A stretch of DNA of 64,000 nucleotides, from positions 186,001-250,000 of the forward strand of contig NVUW01000004.1 in the NCBI GenBank assembly GCA_002733205.1. Reading direction: 5' to 3'. The DNA comes from Thalassobium sp. (GTDB taxonomy: Bacteria; Pseudomonadota; Gammaproteobacteria; Pseudomonadales; Oceanobacteraceae). Shown here one piece after another: positions 53,472 to 63,311 of this stretch. The notes below the pieces were generated by a model. That model worked only from the letters and a program-made list of their open reading frames with translations, searched no databases and was not told the origin of the DNA. How positions within the stretch are numbered: the stretch's first letter is position 1; each line of letters starts with the position of its first letter. Made by a program: the position numbers and the translations under genes.

Positions 53472-54833
53472 TTAACGCTTACCTTCACGACGCAGAGCTG
53501 CCGGAGTGTAATCCTGCTGGCTACGCTCGAAACCGAACTCGTAAGAACCCTGTTCTTCGTTGTCCAGACCCAGCGCCAGGTAACGGCCGGAGTTCAGATC
53601 GTACAGTGTTTCAATGGCATACCAAGGCACCAGTGTATCGTAGTACATCAGGTTGTGTGCTTCCGCAACACGCCACAGTTCGCCGCGACCATCGTAATGA
53701 TCGATTTCAGTTGCTTGCCAGGTATCTTCATCAATGTAGAACACACGCTTGGCATAGATATGACGCTTACCTTCTTTCAGGGTCGCGGTCACTTTCCATA
53801 CACGGTGCAACTCATAACGAGCCAGATCCTGATTGATATGGCCAGGCTTGACGATATCGGTGTACTTCAGATCCGCACTCTTCAGTTTGTAAGAGTTATA
53901 TGGAATGTAAACTTCCTGCTTGCCTTCCAGTTTCCAGTCGTAACGATCCGGTGCACCGTTGAACATATCAAAGTTATCAGAAGTACGCAGACCATCCGCT
54001 GCAGTACCTGGACCGTCATAAGCAACCTGTGGCGCACGACGAACACGACGCTGACCGGCGTTGTATACCCAGGCTTTACGTGGCTCTTTTACCTGGTCCA
54101 GTGTTTCGTGAACCAGCAGCACGTTACCTGCCAGACGGGCCGGAGACAGTACATCCTGCTTGAAGTAGAACAACACATTCTGATCTGAGTTAGGATCATA
54201 GTCTTTCAGCTTGTCGCGGAAGGTGAACTCATCCTGGAAACGAACCAGAGTAAAGTCACCATTCACCTGAGGAGTTACCTGACCAACCACACGGCGCACA
54301 CTGCCACCGCGATAACGAACGATGTGGTTCCAGATCGCTTCCATGCCGTTCTGCGGCATAGGGAAAGGCGCACCTTCTACGTAGTTTTCCAGACCATTAC
54401 CACCTTCCAGCAATTTGGTTTTGGTAGCATTTTCTTTGGTCTGGTCATAAACAGCCTGCGGGTAGGCTGATGAACGACGAGTCTGGTAAACCGGCATTTT
54501 ATAAGTATCAGGATACTTCTCAAACATCGCTTTCTGACCTTCGGTCAGGTTGGCAGCGTATTGCTTGTAATTAGCACCAGTAATAACAAATTTCACCTTG
54601 TCGGCGGCATACGGATCAACCGGTTTGCCACCCGCAACGTAACCGGCCGGAGGCGTAGTAATACCACCCGTCCAGGCTGGAATCTCACCTTTGCCAGCCA
54701 TTTCCGCGCCCATTGGCGTCAGTTCTTTACCAATTTTTGCCGCTTCTGCTGGAGAAACGGCGGCATTTGCTGCGCTTACCATCAGGGACAGCGCAATGGC
54801 GCCGCCCCAGGTTTTATAATGTTTTTTCAACAT
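53472..54833 (-). CDS. DUF1329 family exported protein
   Basis: 453 residues. Signal peptide (GGAIALSLMVSAANA) then AVSPAEAAKIGKELTPMGAE. The body matches the DUF1329 family (GGKPVDPYAADKVKFVIT; YAKRVFYIDEDTWQATEIDHYDGRGELWR), which has a LolB-like fold and is thought to carry hydrophobic molecules in the periplasm. DUF1329 and DUF1302 genes occur side by side in Pseudomonas and marine relatives. Third gene of the lipase operon; 39 bp after DUF1302. Confidence 0.88.
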   Translation of the reverse strand: MLKKHYKTWGGAIALSLMVSAANAAVSPAEAAKIGKELTPMGAEMAGKGEIPAWTGGITTPPAGYVAGGKPVDPYAADKVKFVITGANYKQYAANLTEGQKAMFEKYPDTYKMPVYQTRRSSAYPQAVYDQTKENATKTKLLEGGNGLENYVEGAPFPMPQNGMEAIWNHIVRYRGGSVRRVVGQVTPQVNGDFTLVRFQDEFTFRDKLKDYDPNSDQNVLFYFKQDVLSPARLAGNVLLVHETLDQVKEPRKAWVYNAGQRRVRRAPQVAYDGPGTAADGLRTSDNFDMFNGAPDRYDWKLEGKQEVYIPYNSYKLKSADLKYTDIVKPGHINQDLARYELHRVWKVTATLKEGKRHIYAKRVFYIDEDTWQATEIDHYDGRGELWRVAEAHNLMYYDTLVPWYAIETLYDLNSGRYLALGLDNEEQGSYEFGFERSQQDYTPAALRREGKR

Positions 54834-54872
54834 GGTTCATAGACCTCTGTAATTCTTGTCTGAGCCAGTAAA

Positions 54873-56786
54873 TTAGAATGAATATTTCGCGGACAGGCTG
54901 ACGTTGTCGCGATCTTTCAGTTGATTGTAGTCACCACCAGAGAAGTTGGTGTATGAAAGATCAACCGAGGTTTTATTCAGGTAAACAAAGGACACACCCA
55001 AACCCGTAGTCAGGCGGTCATCCAGGAACTGAGCACCGGGCTCAGGGCCATTACCTTTGTCATACGCAACAGAAAACGTTGGGGTTACGTTTACGCCAGC
55101 AAAGGCATTGTTATAGTCCATGGATGCACGCAGACGGATACCACCGGAAAGCTCTGTGGTGTAGCCATCGTTAGTACAGTTTTTGGCCTGGACGTTAGCC
55201 GCAGAACCGCCATCAGTACAATAATTGATTGCAGCCTGAGGATCAGAAGGATTAGCCCAAACACCATCGTTATTACCGATACCATACGCACCGGAACGGC
55301 CATAACGGGCCTTATCCAGACTTGGCAAACCATCGACATACGTCATACCAATTTCAGACACCAGCGCCAGACGGTCAGCACCGAATACACGGTCAAAGAA
55401 CTTGATGAACGTCATCTGTGCCTGCCACATATCAAAGTGATCGTAGCCTTCTGCGATTTCACCATACAGATCAGATGCGTTACCTGCTTCAGCGGCGCGC
55501 TGCTGATACAGACGGCTGTATGGAGCACCGTTACCTGCCAGAATCAGCTCGAAAGCGTTCCACTGCAGTGGCATATCAGGCTTATAGCTGATCTCACCGG
55601 AAATAGACGCACCGCCCTCAGTACTGGTCGCAAAACTGATACCAGAAATCTGAATATCTTCAGGATAAGCAATCTGATACAGCGGACGGTAGGTATCGTA
55701 GCTGGCGTTCGGGTTTACCTGCATATTCGGTGTGCCCGTCAGAACGCCTGAGCGATCCTGGTTGGTCACTGCACCGTTAATGTAAGGCACGCGGCTGTGA
55801 ATATTCATATGGTAAAAACCAAATTCAGTATCACCTAATGCCTCTGAATACCAACGTACTGCCAGACCATACTGACCGGAGTCTTTCGGCTGGTCGTCTG
55901 CTAGACGTTCCGTTGTTGGAGCAACACGGTCTGCAAGTGGGACACCAGCGTCAATTTCAGTCTGGCGGAACTCCAGAATATCGCGCTCATCAGCGTCACC
56001 GCCAAGAATAACCGGGCCACAACCATCAGCAACGAAATCAACCGTTGAGAAGAAGGTGCCGCATGGGTCAGTACGGGTTTTTTCCCATTCCAGCTGGTAA
56101 AACGCTTCCAGAGTAACGTCAGCGCTCAGACCAATGGAGGTGTACACCATATTAACCGGCAGTAAACCTTCTTTTACTTCAGCGCCAGGCTTACGGAAGG
56201 CAGAGGCATCCACCGGGTTAATGCTGTTAATACCACCCTGAATAAAGGTGCTTTCACCCCAGCTGACCACCTGACGACCGACACGCAGGTTAACCGGAGT
56301 TGACCCCAGATCCATATCCGCCCAAACGTAGGCATCCAGTAACTCAGCACCCTTACCGGCTGCATCTTTGGTGGCGTCGTTCAGCTGTTTGAAATCGGTA
56401 TCTTCATCCATCAGAGCCGTATCGTAATAAGCACGGGCGCGGAAAAAACCACCAAAATTCTGATAATTAACTTCCAGATCACCACTCCATTTAACCGCAT
56501 TGGTGTAAATATCACCTTTGCTGTAGTTCAGAGTACCGTCATCGTAGTTATAAGAAGAACCACTACCTGCTGTCAGACCGGCTGCCGGTCCATTTGCTGG
56601 CATGATCTGATCGGCATCACGATCTGATGTCCGCCATGCCACACCGTAGCTCACGGTGTTATCAACCTGAACGCCTAAATCCCCAAAATTAAATTCAACT
56701 GCACAGGCCCCAACGGACACAGCTGAAATTGCAATAGCTAATGGGATCTTACGCATCATCAGCCAGTTCTCTTTTTTTATACTCAT
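54873..56786 (-). CDS. DUF1302 family outer-membrane protein
   Basis: 637 residues. Signal peptide ending near ISAVSVGACA, then EFNFGDLGVQVDNTVSYGVAW, a typical DUF1302 start, a long region of amphipathic strands and a C-terminal Phe (SLSAKYSF), all as expected for an outer-membrane barrel. RVGRQVVSWGESTFIQGG is the most conserved family stretch. The ATG at 56786 has GGAG eight bases upstream. It probably works with the DUF1329 protein in moving lipids or other hydrophobic substrates across the outer membrane (inference). Confidence 0.88.
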   Translation of the reverse strand: MSIKKENWLMMRKIPLAIAISAVSVGACAVEFNFGDLGVQVDNTVSYGVAWRTSDRDADQIMPANGPAAGLTAGSGSSYNYDDGTLNYSKGDIYTNAVKWSGDLEVNYQNFGGFFRARAYYDTALMDEDTDFKQLNDATKDAAGKGAELLDAYVWADMDLGSTPVNLRVGRQVVSWGESTFIQGGINSINPVDASAFRKPGAEVKEGLLPVNMVYTSIGLSADVTLEAFYQLEWEKTRTDPCGTFFSTVDFVADGCGPVILGGDADERDILEFRQTEIDAGVPLADRVAPTTERLADDQPKDSGQYGLAVRWYSEALGDTEFGFYHMNIHSRVPYINGAVTNQDRSGVLTGTPNMQVNPNASYDTYRPLYQIAYPEDIQISGISFATSTEGGASISGEISYKPDMPLQWNAFELILAGNGAPYSRLYQQRAAEAGNASDLYGEIAEGYDHFDMWQAQMTFIKFFDRVFGADRLALVSEIGMTYVDGLPSLDKARYGRSGAYGIGNNDGVWANPSDPQAAINYCTDGGSAANVQAKNCTNDGYTTELSGGIRLRASMDYNNAFAGVNVTPTFSVAYDKGNGPEPGAQFLDDRLTTGLGVSFVYLNKTSVDLSYTNFSGGDYNQLKDRDNVSLSAKYSF

Positions 56787-56854
56787 ATCTGACTCCAGAA
56801 TATTTTTATAATTGCTGCGAATAGCTGCCCCCGGCTCGCCGGGGGCTTCACCAA

Positions 56855-59800
56855 TCAGTTATCAGTGGCTAACTTGGTATCATCGGTAACAACCAGCGCT
56901 TCACCATCTGCTGCGAAGAAGGAAGCAGCCTGCTTAACCATCTCTGCAAATACTGTTGGTGCATCAGCAGAAGCGATGGTGCCGTGAGTACCTTGGTTAA
57001 ACTTACTGACCAGCAATTGCTTCTCGTCGTTATCCGGAATGCTCGCGGTGACGGTCGTCAGTCCCAACAGAGATATCAGTGGGTCTGTACCTGTCAGATA
57101 AGACTTACCTGTTTCAACATTATTCAGTGCCGGATTCGCATTGTTCGGAACCACAGTGTCTGAAGGATATGTACCAAAACCTATCAGTGCATCCGAAAGA
57201 CCGGTATCCGGAATCATGTCACCGCTGTCAGTATTACTATCAAGCGCGTCGACAAGACCGCCACCGGCAATCTCATACATCAGCACCGGTGTACCGGTTG
57301 CTTTCAACAGAGAAGTAAAGTTCACAGGATCTACAGAATCCAATGGTGCCTGGAAGACTCCGAAGAACTTCTCCAGATCACTCATACCCTGTGTCAAACC
57401 AGCCGCAGCGGCAAGTCCTGGCAGAATCCGTGCAGAGAACGTCGGTGAGTTTTCCAGCAGCTTAGGCAACTGGCCACCTGGATGAGCAAAGATCGCCGCC
57501 TTAATAGGATTGATATCTTTAGCAACGATGTTGGCATTATTAGCCACGGCATTATTCACCGCGACATAAGTCATACCTACAATCGCACCTAGTGAATGGC
57601 CGACAAAGTAAAGATTGGTTTCATCCAGATCACCAACACCATCGCCATCAACGTCGATATTTTCAATCGAAGCATTCAGGTTTAGCAGATCCATCACCGA
57701 CTGACGCAGATGGTCACGAGTCTGCTGCATATTGGTAAGATTAATAAAGAAATCACCAGAATTGCCTGACTCCGAGCCTTCAACAAAACTCATTGCAACA
57801 GGTTGCTGAGAAGCATTCAACGCCAGATTTTCATGACGTTCAGCCAGGCCGGCATATGGATCGAGAGCGCCTGCGGCCTGCGCTACACCAGCGAGGGTGG
57901 CTGCAAATGGAGTTTTGGTTGGATCACCTGCATCAATGTAACCAGCCACGTTAAAGCCATTAAATGCTTTGTAACGTATAGGGCTGCCATTGCGATCGGT
58001 GGTCGAGGCATCAACACCGTGCACAGGGTGATCAATGGCTACGGTTGCGTAGCAACCTGCTGAAGGTGCAGCCATCTGGTTAGCAAAGCCTAATGTGCTT
58101 GTACGATCAGTAGTGATGCCGTGCTGGAAGATAATTGTTTTCCAGCCGTTACCTGGTTTAACACAACCCGCATCCGTTGGATAAGTAACCAGCACAGGAA
58201 CTTTTACATCTTCCACATACTGGGCGAATGGGAAACGATAAGTGACATTCAGACTGTCATCATCATCTTTTGGCGGCGTTGTGCCCGCAGTATTGCCAAG
58301 AGCAGCATCAATTACACCGCCAACATCTGTTGAAGCTGTCCAGAAAGACGAGGCATCATCCGATTTCTTAGCCATAAACTGTGGCAGGGAAAGCTGTCCC
58401 TGCATAGAAGCAGTACTTACTGGCAGGCCCAATAACGCGTTTGGTACAGCGACCACCGAACCATCACTAAAGTCACCATCCAGATTAGGGTCGGTGCCAA
58501 TTGGTAAGAAAGCACGCGGAGCCGGACGATGAGAAGCCGCTTTCAGCAGTGCACCAGCGCCATTCGCCGCCGTTGCCACCAGTGTTGCGTTATCAGTAGC
58601 GTCATTATATTGACCCAATGCCTGGGCGATATAACCTTTCTGAGCATCATCCCACTGAGTAGGATCGAGTGAAATTTGTTTTGTGGCGTTATTGGCGTTC
58701 CACAGGTTAATTGCACCAATAATTGTTGGGTTATTACCCTGAATTCCAGTAGCCGCTGTCTGAGCTGCTCCGCCATTAATAATGGCTTTAGCTAACGTAT
58801 TAGAAACCAGAGTTTTATATACGGTATTCAGGCGGATGGTAATCCGATCAGCAGCGACCGACGGATCCAGATTAACCCAACCTTCAGTCGCAGCGTTAGC
58901 GGCATTAATCGCCTGAGCTGCACCAGCTACCAGAGCATCAATACTTGCATCCGGCAACAAAGATTCCATACCTGCAGTATTTTTCAGCAAGCCGAAGAGA
59001 TAATTCTCCGGTGCCGCCATCGACAGCAGCACATCTTCTTTTGCATCAGTCGTAAAGGCATAGGTCAGAATAATATTGCTCTGAGTCACAGCCCCACTGG
59101 AGGCCTGCGCCAGAAAACCACCCGCCAGTTGTTCCCACCCCTGAACAGCACCGCGCACCGGCAGCAATGCTGAGGATGGTAACTCAAGATTGCCGCGTAA
59201 TAATTCATACTCTGCTGAAGGAGCCGTTGCCTCACCATTTGCACCTTTTAAGCCATTAGTCAAAGCAACCAAATATTTGGTTTTCGAATCAAGAGGCTTG
59301 AGTGGAGAAATACGGATAGTAGGGGATGCGCCATTATCCATCTCGACGTAATCGACGGTGTAATCAACTCCAGCAATCGGCTGATCCGCTGAAAATGGGC
59401 TGCCATTAAAATTTGCACTGGCATTGACACTGCTCTGTACATCCAGAGCATCAACTGTAGAGTCATCTGCATTACTGAGCATTTCTATCAGAAAAACTGT
59501 TTGCCCGGCAACGACAGTCGCTGGGTTCAGTGCTGCATTAAAAGGTAAGTCAATCGTGGCTGTAGAAGAAAAACCAGTCAGATCATTAATCATGGTGGTC
59601 ACAGGCGGAGCTGAATCCGTTACCTGAGCAGTACCATCAGTGTCGCCTGCCTTCGCAAAAAGCAGATCAATATTGGTTGGCAGGTTACTGCTACCCGCAG
59701 AAAAAATCGGCGCGACACGTGACGGAGTGAAACCCGGCTTACCGGCATTAACCGGCGTGGAGTCTACCTCGTTATTGTGTTTTTCAACGCTACTGATATT

Positions 59801-59863
59801 ACAGCCGGCGAGGCCTGCGGTCGTGGCTGCGATGGCCAGACTGAGAAGGGTCTTCTTCACCAT
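56855..59863 (-). CDS. Pla-1/cef-family extracellular lipase lipoprotein (VolA-like)
   Basis: 1002 residues. The lipobox is LAIAATTAGLAGC with Cys21, so the protein is lipid-anchored. The N-terminal 300 residues are the bacterial virulence-factor lipase domain; the alpha/beta-hydrolase part has the oxyanion strand IIFQHGITTDRTS (about 595) and the nucleophile Ser in LYFVGHSLGAIVGM (about 757). A late His is in FNQGTHGTIAS. Related proteins include Vibrio VolA, a surface lysophospholipase. ATG 59863 was chosen because it starts the signal peptide. First gene of the unit with DUF1302 and DUF1329. Confidence 0.87.
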   Translation of the reverse strand: MVKKTLLSLAIAATTAGLAGCNISSVEKHNNEVDSTPVNAGKPGFTPSRVAPIFSAGSSNLPTNIDLLFAKAGDTDGTAQVTDSAPPVTTMINDLTGFSSTATIDLPFNAALNPATVVAGQTVFLIEMLSNADDSTVDALDVQSSVNASANFNGSPFSADQPIAGVDYTVDYVEMDNGASPTIRISPLKPLDSKTKYLVALTNGLKGANGEATAPSAEYELLRGNLELPSSALLPVRGAVQGWEQLAGGFLAQASSGAVTQSNIILTYAFTTDAKEDVLLSMAAPENYLFGLLKNTAGMESLLPDASIDALVAGAAQAINAANAATEGWVNLDPSVAADRITIRLNTVYKTLVSNTLAKAIINGGAAQTAATGIQGNNPTIIGAINLWNANNATKQISLDPTQWDDAQKGYIAQALGQYNDATDNATLVATAANGAGALLKAASHRPAPRAFLPIGTDPNLDGDFSDGSVVAVPNALLGLPVSTASMQGQLSLPQFMAKKSDDASSFWTASTDVGGVIDAALGNTAGTTPPKDDDDSLNVTYRFPFAQYVEDVKVPVLVTYPTDAGCVKPGNGWKTIIFQHGITTDRTSTLGFANQMAAPSAGCYATVAIDHPVHGVDASTTDRNGSPIRYKAFNGFNVAGYIDAGDPTKTPFAATLAGVAQAAGALDPYAGLAERHENLALNASQQPVAMSFVEGSESGNSGDFFINLTNMQQTRDHLRQSVMDLLNLNASIENIDVDGDGVGDLDETNLYFVGHSLGAIVGMTYVAVNNAVANNANIVAKDINPIKAAIFAHPGGQLPKLLENSPTFSARILPGLAAAAGLTQGMSDLEKFFGVFQAPLDSVDPVNFTSLLKATGTPVLMYEIAGGGLVDALDSNTDSGDMIPDTGLSDALIGFGTYPSDTVVPNNANPALNNVETGKSYLTGTDPLISLLGLTTVTASIPDNDEKQLLVSKFNQGTHGTIASADAPTVFAEMVKQAASFFAADGEALVVTDDTKLATDN

Positions 59864-60176
59864 ATTGCTACCTGTCTGTTTTTTTATGGTTATTGGTGCA
59901 CTTTCAGGGTTTGAGTGTGTCCATACCCCCAAAGAGATGCCCATGACTATAATCTGGCCGCCACGCACCCTCATCACTCAAAAGTATGATTCCTTGCTAA
60001 TCACCCTCTCATTTTGTATCCGTACGTAACACTACCTTCGTAGCAGGCACCTGGTTGCCCCTACTTTGTCGCGATCAGCTCCCCGGATGCAGCCTGGCGG
60101 TCGCTTAATTGTTAAAAAGCGCCCCATTCCTCTAGAATGGCGGCCAATTTCAAGATATCTGACTCAGGAGCAGCAC
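59864..60176. promoter_or_regulatory. Divergent promoter region lipase / thiolase
   Basis: A 313-bp gap without a gene. For the thiolase a promoter-like pair TTGTTA (60109-60114) and TAGAAT (60133-60138) with an 18-bp spacer is visible, followed by a CAGGAGCA ribosome binding site. On the lipase side I see no clear -10/-35 pair. Confidence 0.5.
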
Positions 60177-61364
60177 ATGTCAAATCAAGATTCCGTGGTT
60201 ATCGTAGCCGGCGCACGCACGCCAATGGGTGGATTCCAGGGCAGCCTGGCCAGCGTCAGCGCAACCGATCTGGGCGCACTGGCGATTGCCGAAGCCGTAA
60301 AACGTGCCGGCATTGATACCGCCGACGTGCAGGAAGTGATTATGGGTAACGTGCTGCCAGCCGGCCTGAAGCAAGGTCCGGCCCGCCAGGCAATGCGCAA
60401 AGCGGGCCTGCCGGATGCCGCGGGCGCAACCACCATCAACAAGCTGTGTGGTTCAGGCATGAAAGCCACCATGATGGCGCACGATGCCATCAAAGCCGGG
60501 TCGGTAGAGATTGCCGTTGCCGGTGGTATGGAATCCATGTCTAACGCACCTTACGTTCTGGAAGGCGTGCGCACCGGGTTCCGCATGGGCGCTGGCAGCG
60601 CACCGCAGGACCATATGTTCCTTGATGGCTTACAGGATGCCGAAACCGGCCGCCTGATGGGTTCTTTTGCTCAGGATGTGGCCAATCAGAAAGGCTATAC
60701 CCGCGAGCAGATGGATAACTACGCCATTATGTCTCTGACCCGCGCCAAAGATGCGATTGAAAAAGGCCTGAACAGCGCCGAAATCGTGCCGGTTACTGTA
60801 ACCAGTCGTAAAGGCGAAACCGTAGTTGAGCAGGATGAGCAGCCATTCAATGCCAACATCGAAAAAATCCCGAGCCTGCGTCCGGCGTTCGCCAAAGACG
60901 GCACCATTACTGCCGCTAATGCTTCCTCTATCTCCGATGGCGCATCCGCACTGGTACTGATGAGTGAATCGGCTGCTGCCGCGAAAGGCGTGACCCCGAT
61001 CGCCCGTATCGTGGCACACGCTACTCAGTCTCAGCATCCGTCTGAATTCACCATTGCTCCGGTTGGTGCCATTGAGAAGGTTCTGGCCAAAGCCGGCTGG
61101 AACAAAGACGACGTGGACCTGTTCGAGATCAACGAAGCTTTCGCCATGGTTGCGATGATGCCGGTTGATGAACTGGAACTGGATATCAACAAAGTAAACA
61201 TTTATGGCGGTGCCTGCGCCCAGGGTCACCCGGTTGGTTCAACCGGCTCCCGTCTGATCGTTACTCTGATGAACGCGCTGAAAAATACCGGCGGTAAGAA
61301 AGGTGTTGCGGCACTGTGTATTGGTGGTGGTGAGGCGACAGCGGTTGCAATCGAACTGATCTGA
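60177..61364 (+). CDS. Acetyl-CoA acetyltransferase (thiolase)
   Basis: 395 residues. The active-site Cys is in INKLCGSGMKATMMAH (about residue 90), and the C-terminal motifs NEAFAMV, GGACAQGHPVGSTGSR and CIGGGEATAVAIEL are complete. The thiolase II (biosynthetic, AtoB/PhaA) and degradative types cannot be separated with certainty; the length and absence of a fadB neighbour favour the short-chain acetyl-CoA type. Start ATG 60177 gives MSNQDSVVIVAGARTPMGG, the usual N-terminus. Single-gene unit with its own terminator. Confidence 0.92.
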   Translation: MSNQDSVVIVAGARTPMGGFQGSLASVSATDLGALAIAEAVKRAGIDTADVQEVIMGNVLPAGLKQGPARQAMRKAGLPDAAGATTINKLCGSGMKATMMAHDAIKAGSVEIAVAGGMESMSNAPYVLEGVRTGFRMGAGSAPQDHMFLDGLQDAETGRLMGSFAQDVANQKGYTREQMDNYAIMSLTRAKDAIEKGLNSAEIVPVTVTSRKGETVVEQDEQPFNANIEKIPSLRPAFAKDGTITAANASSISDGASALVLMSESAAAAKGVTPIARIVAHATQSQHPSEFTIAPVGAIEKVLAKAGWNKDDVDLFEINEAFAMVAMMPVDELELDINKVNIYGGACAQGHPVGSTGSRLIVTLMNALKNTGGKKGVAALCIGGGEATAVAIELI

Positions 61365-61383
61365 TCTCAGACCAGTAACAACC

Positions 61384-61429
61384 CATAAAAAAACGGGAGG
61401 CGCTGAAAAACGTCTCCCGTTTTTTTATG
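61384..61429. terminator. Bidirectional terminator thiolase / purU
   Basis: CATAAAAAAACGGGAG...CTCCCGTTTTTTTATG with an inner CG/CG pair and A-rich loop, between convergent genes. Confidence 0.92.
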
Positions 61430-61504
61430 TCTGCAACCCGCCTAACCCTGAAGCTTTATCGAGGATGGCCGGTTTGTAACGACACAATGCCGACACAGAT
61501 AGCT

Positions 61505-62356
61505 TCAGAAGACGATGGTTTTGTTGCCGTGCAACAACACCCGGTCTTCCAGATGGCTGCGTACACCGCGCGCCAATACCATTTTCTCCACATCTTTACC
61601 CAGACGCACCATATCTTCTACGGTGTCGTTATGGCTGATGCGGATTACGTCCTGATCAATGATCGGGCCTGCATCCAGTTCTGAAGTGACATAGTGACAG
61701 GTCGCACCAATCAGTTTTACCCCACGCTCAGCAGCCTGATGATAAGGCTTGGCGCCAACAAAAGACGGCAAAAAACTGTGATGAATATTGATCACCTGGC
61801 CGTGGTAACGCTCACACAGTTCCGGCGGAATAATTTGCATATAGCGCGCCAGCACAATGGTATCGGCTTTATGTTCTTCAACAATGGCGTTAACCCGCGC
61901 AAAGTGCTCAGCTTTATTGCCAGGCTCCACCGGTACATGGAAGAACGGAATACCATGCCACTCCACCATTGAACGCAGCGTGTCATGATTGGAAATTACA
62001 CAGGGAATATCGCAGCTCAGCTCTTTGCTGTGCCAGCGGTGCAGCAAATCCACCAGGCAGTGGCTTTCTTTGCTGGCCATCAGAACGACCTTTTTCGGCA
62101 CGCCGGAATCATTCACCTGCCAGTCCATATCGAACTCTTCTGCAATCGGAGCAAACTCCGCCTTGAGCACATCCAGATCAAAAGACAGCGAATCGGCACG
62201 GATACAGTGACGCATAAAAAAGCGTCCGGTAACCGGATCAGAATAATGGTTTGCCTCAACAATCCAGCCACCATGGGCGGAAAAGAACTGGCCAACTTTA
62301 GCCACAATGCCCACCCGGTCAGGGCAGGAAATCGTTAAACGGTATACTCGTTCCAT
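61505..62356 (-). CDS. purU: Formyltetrahydrofolate deformylase
   Basis: PurU hydrolyses 10-formyl-THF to THF and formate, balancing one-carbon pools. 283 residues: an N-terminal ACT domain (VYRLTISCPDRVGIVAKVGQ) and a C-terminal formyltransferase-like domain with VINIHHSFLPSFVGAKPYHQA (about residue 225-245, active-site Asn/His) and GATCHYVTSELDAGPIIDQD (catalytic Asp). All are intact. Confidence 0.95.
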   Translation of the reverse strand: MERVYRLTISCPDRVGIVAKVGQFFSAHGGWIVEANHYSDPVTGRFFMRHCIRADSLSFDLDVLKAEFAPIAEEFDMDWQVNDSGVPKKVVLMASKESHCLVDLLHRWHSKELSCDIPCVISNHDTLRSMVEWHGIPFFHVPVEPGNKAEHFARVNAIVEEHKADTIVLARYMQIIPPELCERYHGQVINIHHSFLPSFVGAKPYHQAAERGVKLIGATCHYVTSELDAGPIIDQDVIRISHNDTVEDMVRLGKDVEKMVLARGVRSHLEDRVLLHGNKTIVF

Positions 62357-62474
62357 AGAAATCCACTACAGACTTACAAGGTTGTCACTCTGGCCCGAAA
62401 GGCTATTGCACCTGCGCGGGGGAAGTGATCAACTGAAGCCATTAAAAACAATAATAAGTATCGGAGAGACGCCT

Positions 62475-63251
62475 ATGTTACTCCTTAGATCCCTGATTCT
62501 CACCCTGTTTGTCGGCTTTTCAGCCCAGGCGAGCAGCAATTCTCTGGAACAGAATGTTTTCGATCTCAGTGTCGGTGTTAAAACGCTGCTGCTGCAGTAC
62601 TACCATGTACAGGCAGATGAGGGGAATCAGCAACTGCTCAAAGAACTCAACAGCAACCTGAGCAGAGTCGATGAGCAGCAGCAGAATGTCAGCCAACAAC
62701 TGCTGAGCATCCAACTGACCGGCGATAACACTCACCCGCAGATGATCGACAGCCACTGGCAGCGCTTCCGTACCCTGATGCAGCAGAATATTCACGAAAT
62801 TGAAGTGAACGACTTCCCCGAATTACAGGTCGTCGCCATGATGCGCGATGCATCCAGTGCCATGATCGGCGAACTGGAAAAGATTGGCGATGAACTGCGC
62901 GCCAGCGGAGAGTTTTCGGTATCAGGTATTGAGCGCTGGACGCGCAATCAGAAGCGCTTATTGTTGGGAATTACTGAACGGTATCTGGAACGTGCCGCTT
63001 CATCCATGGGAGCACCACTCAGCAATGGTCAGGACATCAACCTGCTCTGCCAGGAGTTCGCCCACGGTCTCGACGCTCTGGATGCTGCCACACTCAGCGT
63101 ACCGGCACAGGCTTCAATGCAACGCATACGCAGCCAATGGTTATTTGTCGAAAAATCCGCAACTAATGCCGAAGCCCGGTTAGTCCCTTTTCTGGTGATG
63201 CGTTACACCAACAGTATGATTGATCAGCTGAGCCGCATCGCAGCCAGCTGA
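62475..63251 (+). CDS. Exported helical protein of unknown function
   Basis: 258 residues, not recognised. Residues 1-19 (LLLRSLILTLFVGFSAQA) are a signal peptide; the rest is soluble and almost entirely helical (VFDLSVGVKTLLLQYYHV; ELNSNLSRVDEQQQNVSQQL), with conserved-looking Gln/Leu heptads. ATG 62475 has GGAGAG seven bases upstream. Probably periplasmic. Divergent from purU. Confidence 0.7.
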   Translation: MLLLRSLILTLFVGFSAQASSNSLEQNVFDLSVGVKTLLLQYYHVQADEGNQQLLKELNSNLSRVDEQQQNVSQQLLSIQLTGDNTHPQMIDSHWQRFRTLMQQNIHEIEVNDFPELQVVAMMRDASSAMIGELEKIGDELRASGEFSVSGIERWTRNQKRLLLGITERYLERAASSMGAPLSNGQDINLLCQEFAHGLDALDAATLSVPAQASMQRIRSQWLFVEKSATNAEARLVPFLVMRYTNSMIDQLSRIAAS

Positions 63252-63311
63252 TTATTTCAGCGCCAGATCAGCTCTCACTGCCGTTGAATAAAAGCCGCGC
63301 TAAAGCCGCAG

